Positions 1 through 8,965 of a stretch of DNA of 64,000 nt are shown here, in pieces. Under the pieces are notes generated by a model. That model did not search any database, was not told the origin of the DNA, and saw only the letters and a program-made list of their open reading frames with translations. How positions within the stretch are numbered: the stretch's first letter is position 1; every line of letters starts with the position of its first letter. Location: NCBI GenBank assembly GCA_037381085.1, contig JARRRD010000006.1:1-64000 (forward strand), given 5' to 3'. The DNA is from JARRRD01 sp037381085 (GTDB lineage Bacteria; Nitrospirota; Thermodesulfovibrionia; Thermodesulfovibrionales; UBA6898). Both the position numbers and the translations under genes were made by a program.

Positions 1-664
1 CGGCGCCTTTCAGGACCGCAGCAAGTGAGTTCGCAACCGCGAGTCCGAGATCGTTGTGGCAGTGGACCGATATTACCGCCTTGTCGATATTGGGGACCTT
101 ATTGAAAAGATATTCGATCAGCTCTGCGTATTCCTGGGGCACGGTGTACCCCACGGTGTCGGGTATATTCACCGTCACCGCACCTGCCTTTATCACAGCC
201 TCTGTCACGGTGCACAGATAGTCCCGGTCTGACCTCGTGGCATCCTCGGCGGAAAACTCCACATCGCCCGTGTACGCCCTCGCGAGTTTAACAGCCTTGA
301 CTGCGCTCTCCAGGACCTCTTTTCTGTCCATCCGCAAGTTGTGTTTGAGATGTATATCGGACGTTGCGATAAAGGTGTGGATCCGCCTTTGCCCGGCCTT
401 TCTTAAGGCCTCGCCCGCGCTTTGTATGTCCTTATCCTTTGTTCTCGCCAGTCCCGCAATCGTCGCGCCGCTGACTTCCGATGCTATCCTCCTGACGGCA
501 TCAAAATCGCCGGGCGATGCCACCGGGAACCCGGCTTCTATGATGTCCACGCCCAGCCTTACAAGCTGCCGGGCGACCTGAATCTTCTCCTCTACGTTCA
601 TGGAGGCCCCTGGTGACTGCTCTCCGTCGCGGAGGGTGGTGTCAAAGATTCTTATTTTCCTCAC
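1..664 (-). CDS. leuA: 2-isopropylmalate synthase, N-terminal part (runs off the window)
   Basis: Condenses acetyl-CoA with 2-oxoisovalerate, the first step of leucine synthesis. I translated the reverse strand by hand: it opens with the family signature RIFDTTLRDGEQSPGASM, followed by GFPVASPGDFDAV and, near the truncated end, HCHNDLGLAVANS, which holds the metal-binding histidines. About 221 residues are present; the remaining barrel and the regulatory domain lie outside the window. The start is a GTG at 664 that overlaps the pssA stop as GTGA, so translation is probably coupled. It is the last visible gene of ilvC-psd-pssA-leuA. Confidence 0.93.
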   Translation of the reverse strand, partial: MRKIRIFDTTLRDGEQSPGASMNVEEKIQVARQLVRLGVDIIEAGFPVASPGDFDAVRRIASEVSGATIAGLARTKDKDIQSAGEALRKAGQRRIHTFIATSDIHLKHNLRMDRKEVLESAVKAVKLARAYTGDVEFSAEDATRSDRDYLCTVTEAVIKAGAVTVNIPDTVGYTVPQEYAELIEYLFNKVPNIDKAVISVHCHNDLGLAVANSLAAVLKGA

Positions 665-1386
665 CGACCGGTCTCCTGCATCCTCTTCCGCTTCCTGGTA
701 AATATGTAAATGTTTTCTATTAATCCCTCCAGAAGGTAACCCATGGCAAAAACAAAAAGCGCCGTGGGAGGGTGAATCAGGATGAGAACGATGCCTATCA
801 CAAATACCACCAGAATCCAAAAGGGCTTCCTCCTCCTGAAATCTATTTCCTTGAGCCCGTGGAACCTCAGGGTGCTCACCATAAGAAGGGCCAGGAAGAT
901 CGTGAGGATCAGAACAAATACGTTCCCGTACGGCGTGGCCTTCCATATTTCATGCCAGAAAAGCACAAGCGTCGCCGCTATCATTGCGGCGCCCGGGATA
1001 GGCATGCCCGTGAATGCCTTTGATTCAGTCGACCCCATCTGTACGTTGTACCGCGCAAGTCTCAGCGCACCGCAGGCCGTAAAAAGAAAAGCGGCGGCAA
1101 AGCCTATTCTCCCGAAGGGCGCAATGGCCCATTTATAGACCAGCACCGACGGAGCAACGCCGAAGGCCACGAGGTCGGACAGGGAATCAAGCTCTATCCC
1201 GAAGCGCGTCGTGCTGTGGGTCAGTCGCGCCACCCACCCGTCAAGCCCGTCGAATACAACTGCGATCATGATCGCCCATGCCGCATAATTGAAGTTCCCC
1301 TTTATTGCGGACAGTATGGAATAGAAGCCGAAGAACATTCCGGAGAGAGTCAGACTGTTAGGCAGTATATAAATACCTTTCTTCAT
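661..1386 (-). CDS. pssA: CDP-diacylglycerol--serine O-phosphatidyltransferase
   Basis: Integral membrane enzyme that makes phosphatidylserine from CDP-diacylglycerol and serine. The 241-residue protein begins with a transmembrane segment and carries the CDP-alcohol phosphatidyltransferase motif DGLDGWVAR, then eight residues, G, IEL, D, SLS, D, with all the spaced aspartates in place. Several further hydrophobic helices follow, and the C-terminus is basic (RKRKRMQE). It lies directly downstream of psd, which consumes its product, and overlaps leuA by 4 bp. The length is normal for the short bacterial PssA family. Confidence 0.95.
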   Translation of the reverse strand: MKKGIYILPNSLTLSGMFFGFYSILSAIKGNFNYAAWAIMIAVVFDGLDGWVARLTHSTTRFGIELDSLSDLVAFGVAPSVLVYKWAIAPFGRIGFAAAFLFTACGALRLARYNVQMGSTESKAFTGMPIPGAAMIAATLVLFWHEIWKATPYGNVFVLILTIFLALLMVSTLRFHGLKEIDFRRRKPFWILVVFVIGIVLILIHPPTALFVFAMGYLLEGLIENIYIFTRKRKRMQETGR

Positions 1387-1406
1387 CCGATGTCCCTGCT
1401 TCTCAT

Positions 1407-2045
1407 CTATCCCCCGCGTCTGACCGCCGCGATTACGGTTTCACCGGCCTTGACCTTCTCACCCAATTTTACCTTAACTTCGACATCTTTTGGCAGATAT
1501 GTATCAAGCCTGGAGCTGAACTTTATGATCCCGTACCGTTCCCCGCCCTTCAGCACGTCTCCTTCCCTCTTTCTGCATACGGCGCGCCTGGCGAGAAACC
1601 CCGCTACCTGCCTCACAAGGATGTCCCCGTATTTCGTCTCCAGTACCATCGCGATATTCTCATTTTTCAGTGACGAATCTTCCCTGTAAGCGGCCGTGTA
1701 CTTCCCCTTGTTATGTTTTACCCTCTTTACCGTTCCGTCACAGGGAGCGCGGTTCACATGGACGTTCAGTGGAGACATAAAAATGCTGATTTCCTTTACG
1801 TCGGAACGGAGGTATTCGGACTCGTTCATATCTATTATCTGCATCACCCTGCCGTCCGCAGGTGACAGGAAACAACCGGCGGCAGCGGGGACATTCCGCT
1901 CCGGGTCTCTGAAAAAATAGATCATAAATAGCGTCAGGACGAACGGGACGCTAGCGAACAAAGGACCCGTCAGGAAGGCGACGACAAGCGTCAACAGCCC
2001 GAAACCGGCAATGAATGGATATCCCTCGGGAGCAAGTCTGACCAT
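1407..2045 (-). CDS. psd: Phosphatidylserine decarboxylase, short type
   Basis: Pyruvoyl-dependent membrane enzyme that converts phosphatidylserine to phosphatidylethanolamine. It has 212 residues, typical of the short Psd class, with two N-terminal hydrophobic segments, then FLSPADGRV and MSPLNVHVNRAP as in the family. The self-cleavage region near the C-terminus reads KFSSRLDTYLP; most short Psd enzymes have F-G-S-R here, so the residue before the pyruvoyl-forming serine is Ser rather than Gly. I read the codons TTC AGC TCC AGG directly. The gene sits between ilvC and pssA on one strand, so a shared transcript is likely. Confidence 0.93.
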   Translation of the reverse strand: MVRLAPEGYPFIAGFGLLTLVVAFLTGPLFASVPFVLTLFMIYFFRDPERNVPAAAGCFLSPADGRVMQIIDMNESEYLRSDVKEISIFMSPLNVHVNRAPCDGTVKRVKHNKGKYTAAYREDSSLKNENIAMVLETKYGDILVRQVAGFLARRAVCRKREGDVLKGGERYGIIKFSSRLDTYLPKDVEVKVKLGEKVKAGETVIAAVRRGG

Positions 2046-2126
2046 TAGTCTCTCGGCGGCATTTCCGGACCCCGCGCAGTAAGAACCTTACGGGTTGCCG
2101 CTTATTTTCAGTTGCCTCTTCCCTTC

Positions 2127-3143
2127 CTACGCTTTGGACTTGTCAACGAGTTTTCCCTTCTTCAGCCAGGGCATCATCGCCCTGAGCCTTGAGCCTACCT
2201 CCTCCACGAGGTGCTTCTCGCCTTTCCTCGTCAGGGCATTAAAGACGGGCTTGTTGGCCTTGCATTCAAGCAGCCATTCCTTCGCAAACACGCCGTCCTG
2301 TATTTCCCTGAGTATTTTTCCCATCTCTTTCTTGGTATCATCGGTGATCACTCTCGGCCCGCGCGTCAAATCGCCGTACTGGGCAGTATTACTGATCGAA
2401 TAACGCATGTTGGAAATGCCGCCCTCATATATCAGATCGACAATGAGCTTCACCTCGTGCAGGCATTCAAAATACGCCATCTCCGGCGCGTACCCGGCCT
2501 CCACAAGGGTCTCAAAGCCCGCCTGAATAAGGGCCGTAAGGCCTCCACACAAGACTACCTGCTCGCCGAAAAGGTCGGTCTCCGTCTCCTCCCTGAAGGA
2601 GGTTTCAATGATGCCGGCCCTTCCGCCTCCTATGCCCGAGGCATATGCAAGGGCTACATCCTTGGTGTCTTTTGAAGGGTCCTGGTGAACCGCTATAAGG
2701 CAGGGAACCCCGCTGCCTTTCGTATACTCCGATCTCACGAGATGTCCCGGTCCCTTGGGCGCCGCCATAAAGACGTTTGCATCGTCAGGCGGCACAATCT
2801 GCCCGAAATGAATGTTGAACCCGTGAGCGAAAGCAAGATAGACCCCTTTCTTCATGTTGGGCGCGATCTCTTTCTTATATATATCGGCCTGGTACTCGTC
2901 GGGCAGCAATATCATGATGACATCGGCAACCCTGGCTGCGTCGGCGGGCGTCATCACTTCGAATCCGGCCTTTTTCGCCTTGTCCCAGCTTGGGCCTTTC
3001 CTTATCCCCACGATTACGCTCATACCGCTTTCCTTCAGGTTATTCGCATGGGCATGTCCCTGACTGCCATAACCCATGATCACAATCTTCTTTTTCTTTA
3101 AAACAGTCGTCTTTGCATCTTTATCGTAGTAGACCTTGATCAT
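2127..3143 (-). CDS. ilvC: Ketol-acid reductoisomerase
   Basis: NADPH-dependent isomeroreductase of valine and isoleucine synthesis, converting acetolactate or acetohydroxybutyrate to the dihydroxy acid. The 338-residue length is standard for class I enzymes. The Rossmann signature IMGYGSQGHAHANNL is at residues 23-37, and the metal-binding C-terminal knotted domain shows DLFGEQVVLCGG, ECLHEVKLIVDL and SNTAQYGD. It is the first gene of the visible ilvC-psd-pssA-leuA run; the 220-bp divergent gap upstream should hold its promoter. No ilvB or ilvN is seen in the window. Confidence 0.97.
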   Translation of the reverse strand: MIKVYYDKDAKTTVLKKKKIVIMGYGSQGHAHANNLKESGMSVIVGIRKGPSWDKAKKAGFEVMTPADAARVADVIMILLPDEYQADIYKKEIAPNMKKGVYLAFAHGFNIHFGQIVPPDDANVFMAAPKGPGHLVRSEYTKGSGVPCLIAVHQDPSKDTKDVALAYASGIGGGRAGIIETSFREETETDLFGEQVVLCGGLTALIQAGFETLVEAGYAPEMAYFECLHEVKLIVDLIYEGGISNMRYSISNTAQYGDLTRGPRVITDDTKKEMGKILREIQDGVFAKEWLLECKANKPVFNALTRKGEKHLVEEVGSRLRAMMPWLKKGKLVDKSKA

Positions 3144-3388
3144 TCTTCCTCCTCCGGTAATATGGTCTCTTGTCCTGAAATAGGCTTTATTATATTACAA
3201 ACACCGGGATTTTTCTATTCGAGGCCGGGCCGTCACCCCAGGTCGCATGGCCCGCTCATTACAATTGACGGCGGGAACCGGTTATGCAGACTTCGCCCCC
3301 CCGGCCACGTTGCAAGCTAATCTTTTCCATTGTATGATTTGTCTATATATGTCCATATGAGCGCTTGTTTATGAAAGGAGGTGATCAG

Positions 3389-3736
3389 ATGAAGCAGATT
3401 ACCGTGTGGTCATTGATGCTGAGTGTTTTACTCCTGTTATCTTACGGCTGCGCCACGAAAGATTATGTCAAACAGCAGGTAAACCCACTGGTAGACAGAA
3501 TCAGCAAGCTGGAGGAGAGAGTTTCGGCTCTCGAGGCCAAGATCGGGGAAAAAGGAGCGTCGTCGGCCGAACTGGAGCAGGTGAAGAAAGAGGCCGAAGA
3601 GGCCAGGTCGATGGCTGAAGAGGCGAAAAAATGTTGCACCGAAGGTGCTGCGGCAAGGGCCGAGGCAGCCGCAAAGAGGGCGGAAGCCGCTGCAGCAAAA
3701 GCGGAAAAGGCCTTCGAACTCCAGCAAAAGAAATAG
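3389..3736 (+). CDS. Small lipoprotein with alanine-rich coiled coil
   Basis: The 115-residue protein begins MKQITVWSLMLSVLLLLSYGC: a signal peptide ending at Cys21, a somewhat loose lipobox. A helical region with heptad Leu/Val spacing follows (VDRISKLEERVSALEAK), then a strongly Ala/Glu/Lys-rich stretch (AAARAEAAAKRAEAAAAKAE) of the alanine-zipper kind seen in Lpp-like outer-membrane lipoproteins. I chose the ATG at 3389 because AAAGGAGGT lies just upstream and overlaps the upstream in-frame ATG at 3371. It is probably a periplasmic trimeric or dimeric coil anchored in the outer membrane; the convergent neighbour is a peptidoglycan L,D-transpeptidase. Confidence 0.8.
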   Translation: MKQITVWSLMLSVLLLLSYGCATKDYVKQQVNPLVDRISKLEERVSALEAKIGEKGASSAELEQVKKEAEEARSMAEEAKKCCTEGAAARAEAAAKRAEAAAAKAEKAFELQQKK

Positions 3737-3779
3737 TCTTTTTCATCCCGAAGGGCCTGCCCCTGCCGGGGCCGGCCCT

Positions 3780-4706
3780 TCAATTCGTGATATCCACCGG
3801 CATGCCGTTCCGGCTTTCTACCGCCTTATATAATTTTCTTGTATTCACCCGGTTCAGTAATTCCTTGCTTTGCAGGAGACGGACCGCCACCTGGAAATAG
3901 TCTGCATGACTTCCCTGGTCACTTTTGTGGACCTCTACGAACACCCTTCCGTCCCTGATGCCGATCTTCACCGGCTGGCGGACGATGTCGACTGAGGTAC
4001 CCCACGAAACCATAGCAAACAGTTTCGGAATGTCCTCGGGATACAGCCTGATGCATCCGTGGCTTACCCTCCTTCCGACTCCCCAGGGCTTGTTCGTGCC
4101 GTGTATGAGGATAGTGGGCAATGAAAGCCGCAGCGCACGGGAGCCGAGGGGGTTGTCGGGGCCGGCGGGGACGACCTTGGGGAGACGGGGGTTTTCCTCT
4201 CTTATCGATTCGGGCACATACCATGCCGGCTTCACGATCTTTTCCACGACCCTGAACGTGCCTGCAGGGGTAAGATCTCCCTCCCTGCCTATTCCCACCG
4301 GAAATGTCCTTACGTATTTCACACCTTTCACAGTGAAATAATAGTAAAGTCGCAGCTCGGACAGGTTTATGACAATGCCTCTTCGGGATGATGTGTCGGG
4401 CAATATCCATGACGTGGGCAGGGTTACAGGGGTATCATTCCCGGGGACAAAGGGATCGACCCCGGGATTGGCGTCAGTGATTTCGTTGTAACCCAGGTCG
4501 AACCTCCGCGCGATCTCGATCAATGATTCTCCTTCCTTCACCCTGTAAACACGGCTCAGACCCACCACGGTTTCCGCGCCGTCATAAGAATAGACACGGG
4601 CTTCAGCCCCCGGCACGCCGGAAATCAACATTAACAATAAAGCCGTCAGCATCACAAGGCTTACCGGAAGCATTTTCCGGTTGGTGCAGCCTTTACTTCG
4701 TGTCAT
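3780..4706 (-). CDS. LysM-containing L,D-transpeptidase (YkuD family)
   Basis: Periplasmic enzyme that forms 3-3 peptidoglycan cross-links or attaches proteins to peptidoglycan. The 308 residues comprise a basic N-terminus and signal segment (residues 10-35), a LysM domain (YRVKEGESLIEIARRFDLGY, about 54-73), and a YkuD domain with ILIHGTNKPWGVGRRVSHGC followed by IRLYPEDI, giving the catalytic His, Ser-His-Gly-Cys and Arg. An extra C-terminal tail of about 60 residues is present. It is convergent with the coiled-coil lipoprotein, a possible substrate by analogy with Lpp attachment, which is an inference. Confidence 0.92.
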   Translation of the reverse strand: MTRSKGCTNRKMLPVSLVMLTALLLMLISGVPGAEARVYSYDGAETVVGLSRVYRVKEGESLIEIARRFDLGYNEITDANPGVDPFVPGNDTPVTLPTSWILPDTSSRRGIVINLSELRLYYYFTVKGVKYVRTFPVGIGREGDLTPAGTFRVVEKIVKPAWYVPESIREENPRLPKVVPAGPDNPLGSRALRLSLPTILIHGTNKPWGVGRRVSHGCIRLYPEDIPKLFAMVSWGTSVDIVRQPVKIGIRDGRVFVEVHKSDQGSHADYFQVAVRLLQSKELLNRVNTRKLYKAVESRNGMPVDITN

Positions 4707-4861
4707 GTCGCCACCTCCCCAAAACGATTAATTATTATAAATCACTACCATCCGGAAAATATTCATAAGCACGTCCGCGACGAACAAACATTGCAGCCAC
4801 AGAAGCCTGCCGGCAGTTCCTTCCTCCCGGAGACTGACATAAATAATTGAGGGAACCGTTT

Positions 4862-4890
4862 TTGACAAACGGCCTCGTTTCCACTATAGT
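4862..4890 (+). promoter_or_regulatory. Sigma-70 type promoter for the sugar-phosphate operon
   Basis: A perfect -35 box TTGACA (4862-4867) is separated by 17 bases from TATAGT (4885-4890). The expected start of transcription is near 4897, about 80 bases before the rpe-like start codon. This is one of the clearest constitutive-looking promoters in the window. Confidence 0.7.
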
Positions 4891-4977
4891 GAAAAGGGAG
4901 CAGAGAGCCGCACAGATTCCGGGGGCGTGCTTCCGGTTTTGATTTGGAAACCCCGCTTCCGGCTCACGGACTTGTTA

Positions 4978-5634
4978 ATGAAAATCGTTCCGGCAATACT
5001 CGCTGAAAATTACAATGATTTTGTCTTGAGAGTCAGGCAGGCCGAGACGTTCACGCATTACGTCCAGATAGACTGCATGGACGGAATCTTCGTCCCGGCA
5101 AAAAGTGTTCCCCCTGAAACAATAGGTTCACTGAGTACTTCTCTCTCTTTTGAACTCCACCTGATGGTCAGGGACCCGTCCTCTTTTGTGGATAAGGCAG
5201 AAAATGAAAAACTGGAAAGGGTCCTGTTTCATTTTGAGGCCGACGTGGATCATCTGGGTTTCATGAAGCTTCTGAAAGATCGCGGAGTAAGCCCGGGGCT
5301 TGCCGTAAGACCGGAGACGCCGATGGAGGATTTCGTCGAATTAGTTTCTCATGCCGATACCCTACTCTTTCTTACCGTCAGTCCGGGACGATACGGAAGC
5401 GATTTCAGACCGGAGGTGCTGGAAAAGGTGGCGGAAGCCAGACGCAGGTTCCCCGGCAAGCTTATTGCCGTTGACGGTGGCGTTTCTCTGGATAATCTGG
5501 GATCTTTTGTGGATATCGGTGTGGATTACGTCTGCGTGGGCAGCAGGATATTCCTCGGCGGAGAACCGGCTGAGAATTATCGCAGCTTCACGGAGAAGCT
5601 GAAAGGACTGGGAGAATATCAGGGCGGCCGGTAG
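4978..5634 (+). CDS. Ribulose-phosphate 3-epimerase-like protein
   Basis: TIM-barrel protein of the Rpe family, 218 residues from the ATG at 4978, where MKIVPAILAENY matches the usual N-terminus. Family blocks are QIDCMDGIFVPAKS, FELHLMV, AVRPETP, LTVSPGRYGSDF, IAVDGGVS and GSRIF. Of the four usual metal ligands, the Asp in the MDG block, the His in HLMV and the Asp in VDGG are present, but the first His (usually I-H-x-D-V-M-D-G) is Gln. Activity may be altered. The position before rpiB, zwf and pgl supports a pentose-phosphate role. No strong ribosome site precedes 4978, and an in-frame GTG at 4927 is possible. Confidence 0.75.
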   Translation: MKIVPAILAENYNDFVLRVRQAETFTHYVQIDCMDGIFVPAKSVPPETIGSLSTSLSFELHLMVRDPSSFVDKAENEKLERVLFHFEADVDHLGFMKLLKDRGVSPGLAVRPETPMEDFVELVSHADTLLFLTVSPGRYGSDFRPEVLEKVAEARRRFPGKLIAVDGGVSLDNLGSFVDIGVDYVCVGSRIFLGGEPAENYRSFTEKLKGLGEYQGGR

Positions 5635-5673
5635 TGCTTGTTCGTATAAGCAAGTGTTACACAAAATGATACT

Positions 5674-5698
5674 AGAACCTAATATTAAAATAGGTTCT
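5674..5698 (+). other. Small hairpin after the rpe-like gene
   Basis: AGAACCTA (5674-5681) and TAGGTTCT (5691-5698) form a perfect 8-bp inverted repeat around a 9-base A/T loop. No T-run follows, so it is not a convincing intrinsic terminator. It immediately precedes the repeat element at 5710. Confidence 0.45.
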
Positions 5699-5709
5699 CG
5701 TTCAAGGCC

Positions 5710-5802
5710 GTCATTCCCGCAAGCGAAGCGCGCCTGCCGGCAGGCAGGCAGGTCGGGAATCCTTCTGAAAACAAAGAAAGATTCCGGACAAGCCGGAATG
5801 AC
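5710..5802. repeat. Short interspersed element bounded by GTCATTCC / GGAATGAC
   Basis: It begins GTCATTCCCGC (5710-5720) and ends GCCGGAATGAC (5792-5802), so the ends are imperfect inverted repeats. Inside is the G/C-rich block CCTGCCGGCAGGCAGG (5733-5748), found again at 40420-40435. A related element lies at 39532-39605 and a partial copy at 18038. This looks like a non-autonomous MITE or REP-like family. It separates the rpe-like gene from rpiB; 5803-6051 holds nothing else I can identify. Confidence 0.65.
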
Positions 5803-6051
5803 AAGAGAAGTGGATGTCATCAAATTTCAATTTTGAGGCAGGTTCCAGAAATCCTAACAGTTGACCGCAGAGGACGGGAACATATAAACTGCCGGGAAGA
5901 TCGGGGGTTCGATCTTCCTGCGTCTCGCCGGAGAACAGAATTGACTCTCCCGGCGAACCCCGCGTCTCTCCGGTAGAATGCATCTGGCCCGGCCTCGCCG
6001 GATCAGGGACATTGGAATTCAACGTCGTTATCGTATTTGAGGAGGCTGAGC

Positions 6052-6510
6052 ATGAAAATAGCCGTCGGTGCCGACCACGGGGGATTCTCGCTGAAGGGCG
6101 CCATAGCGATCTTCCTGAAAGAGCGGGGGCATGAGGTGACAGATGTCGGGGCCTTCAGTCTGGAACCCCTTGATGACTATCCTGAAGCCTCCAGGGCCGT
6201 ATCCGAGGCGATCCTCAAGGGTAAGGCCGAACGGGGAATATTGATATGCGGCAGCGGGGTCGGCGCGTCCATAGCTGCCAATAAATTCCCTGGCATCAGG
6301 GCAGCCGTCTGCCACGATACGTTCTCGGCCCATCAGGGGGTGGAGGACGACGACATGAATGTGCTGTGCCTGGGAGAACGGATTGTAGGAAGTGAGCTCG
6401 CCAAGGAAATCGTGGACCGCTTTCTTTCAGCGAGATTCTCGGGAGCCGAACGTCATGTTCGCAGGTTAAACAAGGTGAAAGTGATAGAGAAGGAGTTTAT
6501 GAAAACCTAG
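6052..6510 (+). CDS. rpiB: Ribose-5-phosphate isomerase B
   Basis: Interconverts ribose 5-phosphate and ribulose 5-phosphate in the pentose-phosphate pathway. The 152-residue protein starts MKIAVGADHGGFSLK and contains ICGSGVGASIAANK, the anion-hole and cysteine region, then HDTFSAHQGVEDDDMNVL and CLGERIVG, as in RpiB/LacAB proteins. The ATG at 6052 has GAGGAGG six bases upstream, so I prefer it over the in-frame ATG at 6037. It is followed after 15 bp by zwf. Confidence 0.95.
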   Translation: MKIAVGADHGGFSLKGAIAIFLKERGHEVTDVGAFSLEPLDDYPEASRAVSEAILKGKAERGILICGSGVGASIAANKFPGIRAAVCHDTFSAHQGVEDDDMNVLCLGERIVGSELAKEIVDRFLSARFSGAERHVRRLNKVKVIEKEFMKT

Positions 6511-6525
6511 GGTGAGGAGGATTTT

Positions 6526-8073
6526 TTGGCGAGAGGAAGAAAAACTATAGACAGCAGATTCCTCCAGACATGCGACATCACGGTGGAGGAATTCAGGATT
6601 GAGCCTTTTACGATGGTTATTTTCGGGGGTGCCGGGGACCTCGCCAGGAGAAAGCTCCTGCCGTCCATGATGCATCTCTTCGCGGAAAAGGAACTCGTAA
6701 AAGGATTTTCCGTACTGTCCTTCGGGATGCCGGGAATGGATGACATGTCATACAGGAACCTGGTGAAAGATTCCATCTCCGAATTTGATCCAGGTACTCC
6801 CGCTGAAGAAGCCTGGGCGGAATTCAGCGCCCGCCTTTACTATCTTACGGGACGCTTTGAAAGTGAAGAGTCATACAGGAGCCTGAAAGAAAAGATACGG
6901 GAGATATCCGTTCCCGCAGGCAAGGACAAGTACAATGTCATATACTATATGTCCGTCCCCCCGCAGGTCGTTCCTCTTGCGGTAAGCAAACTCAAAGCCC
7001 ACGGCCTGTGCGGAGATTCTTTCAACACCAGGATCATCGTCGAAAAACCTTTCGGACACGACAGGAAGTCCGCCGCGGAGCTGAACAAAGTCCTTATCGA
7101 TGCCTTTGATGAGAACCAGATCTATCGCATAGACCATTACCTCAGCAAGGAACCGGTCCAGAACATACTTTTTTTCCGTTTTTCGAACTTTATTTTCGAG
7201 CAGATATGGAACTCCAATTATGTGGACAACGTCCAGATTACCGTTGCCGAGGATATCGGGATTGAACACCGGGGTGCATTCTATGAAGAGACCGGAGTTG
7301 TCAGGGACATAGTACAGAACCATATGCTCCAGGTCCTGGGCCTCATCGCCATGGAACCTCCCGTGGGTTTCAAGGCCGATTTCGTACGGGACGAGAAGAC
7401 AAAGATATTCCGGTCCATATACCCTTTCGACAATGACTATATAGACAGGTTCACCGTGCGGGGACAGTATGGCCCCGGCAGGATAAACGGCGGAAGGGCA
7501 GCCGGATACAGGGAAGAGGAAAATGTGTCTCCTTCCTCAAATCAGTTGACCTTTTTTGCCGCCAAGTTTCATGTAGACAATCTGCGCTGGGCCGGGGTTC
7601 CTTTTTATGTACGCACCGGGAAGCGTCTCAAGAGACGGGTGACGGAGATATGTATCCAGTTCAAACAGGTCCCCCTTCGGATCATGGGACGGTCATGTGA
7701 CGTAATCGATCCGAACACGCTCATCTTGACGGTTCAGCCCGACGAAAAGATTTCCCTGCGTTTCGACGTCAAGTATCCGTACTCCGGAAATCAGATTTAC
7801 CCGACCGATATGGTCTTCAGTTACGCCGATACCTTCAAGACCGGATTCCACCCGCCGTACGAGCGACTGCTGGTGGACTGCATGAGGGGAGACCTGAGTC
7901 TCTTCGTCAGGCAGGACTCCGTCGAAGCGATGTGGGAAGTAGTCGATCCGATACTCAGACGCTGGGAGGAAACAGTGCCCCCGAACTTTCCGAACTATGC
8001 CGCCGGCACATGGGGGCCGAAGGAGGCCGGTATCCTTTTGAGAAAAGAAAAACGGAAGTGGATAACCTCATGA
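6526..8073 (+). CDS. zwf: Glucose-6-phosphate 1-dehydrogenase
   Basis: Oxidises glucose 6-phosphate to 6-phosphogluconolactone with NAD(P), the entry step of the oxidative pentose-phosphate pathway. The 515 residues include the dinucleotide-binding FGGAGDLARRKLLP, EKPFGHD, and the substrate/catalytic motif RIDHYLSKEPVQN. The start is TTG at 6526 with GTGAGGAGGA directly upstream. The glycine-rich loop reads G-G-A-G-D-L where G-A-S-G-D-L is usual. The gene overlaps pgl by 4 bp (ATGA), so translation of the two consecutive enzymes is probably coupled. Confidence 0.96.
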   Translation: MARGRKTIDSRFLQTCDITVEEFRIEPFTMVIFGGAGDLARRKLLPSMMHLFAEKELVKGFSVLSFGMPGMDDMSYRNLVKDSISEFDPGTPAEEAWAEFSARLYYLTGRFESEESYRSLKEKIREISVPAGKDKYNVIYYMSVPPQVVPLAVSKLKAHGLCGDSFNTRIIVEKPFGHDRKSAAELNKVLIDAFDENQIYRIDHYLSKEPVQNILFFRFSNFIFEQIWNSNYVDNVQITVAEDIGIEHRGAFYEETGVVRDIVQNHMLQVLGLIAMEPPVGFKADFVRDEKTKIFRSIYPFDNDYIDRFTVRGQYGPGRINGGRAAGYREEENVSPSSNQLTFFAAKFHVDNLRWAGVPFYVRTGKRLKRRVTEICIQFKQVPLRIMGRSCDVIDPNTLILTVQPDEKISLRFDVKYPYSGNQIYPTDMVFSYADTFKTGFHPPYERLLVDCMRGDLSLFVRQDSVEAMWEVVDPILRRWEETVPPNFPNYAAGTWGPKEAGILLRKEKRKWITS

Positions 8074-8831
8074 ATGCGGGCGGCGACCCGACAGACGTCC
8101 GTGTATTCTCCGGCGGAGAAGAAATGGCCGATTTCATGGAGCGGACATGGCGCGAAACAGCCTCCGGTTCGATAAAGGCGCGAGGTCTTTTTTGCGCCGC
8201 CCTGTCCGGCGGGAAAACACCCGTTGATTTTTATCTGCGCCTTGCCGGATTGAAAGACGCCTCATTCTGGAACAAGACACATATCTTCCTCGCCGACGAG
8301 CGATGCGTTCCGCCGGACCATGCCGACAGTAATTACCGTCTCCTTCGGGACACCTTCCTCGACAGCGTACCCCTTCCCGCACAAAATGTCCATCCCGTTA
8401 CCGTTGAGCCGTCCAGTCCCGAACTTTCGGCCGCCCGCTATGAGGCGGAGCTGACAAATTTCTTTCGACTTTCCCGCGGTATGCTGCCGCGGTTCGACCT
8501 TATCCTTCTCGGGATCGGTGAAGACGGTCACACGGCCTCTCTCTTTCCAGGAAGTTTTGCGGTAACAGAAATGGACCATTTCACTGCGCACGTACTCCTG
8601 GGGGAGAGTAAACACGATCGCATCACGCTGACCCTGCCCGTAATCAACAATGCCGAGAATGTAGTGGTGCTTATGCGCGGAGAGAATAAGTCCCGAATAG
8701 CCAGACGCGTTATCGAGGCGCGGGACTCATCTCTTCCCGCCTCGCTTGTCAGACCCCGTGAGGGCAGACTGCTGTTCCTGCTGGACCGAAAGGCGGCTTC
8801 GGAATTGTCGAACCATTGGAAACGTTCCTGA
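8070..8831 (+). CDS. pgl: 6-phosphogluconolactonase
   Basis: Hydrolyses the lactone made by Zwf. The start ATG at 8070 overlaps the zwf stop (ATGA), giving 253 residues, normal for the DevB-type family. Motifs are CAALSGGKTP, FLADERCVPPDHADSNYRL and LGIGEDGHTASLFPGS, the last containing the catalytic His region. The reading frame is open further upstream inside zwf, but that part is a shadow. It is the last gene of the operon; no 6-phosphogluconate dehydrogenase is visible in the window. Confidence 0.95.
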   Translation: MNAGGDPTDVRVFSGGEEMADFMERTWRETASGSIKARGLFCAALSGGKTPVDFYLRLAGLKDASFWNKTHIFLADERCVPPDHADSNYRLLRDTFLDSVPLPAQNVHPVTVEPSSPELSAARYEAELTNFFRLSRGMLPRFDLILLGIGEDGHTASLFPGSFAVTEMDHFTAHVLLGESKHDRITLTLPVINNAENVVVLMRGENKSRIARRVIEARDSSLPASLVRPREGRLLFLLDRKAASELSNHWKRS

Positions 8832-8965
8832 TGTTATATCGGAGGCGCCTTTACCCGGATTCCGCCTTCAAACTGTTATACTTCAAAGACAAAGCTGAAT
8901 AATTCTGTATAAATTTTATATAGTCACTATGTAAAACTTATATAGATGGGTTCGATTCGGGGCCT

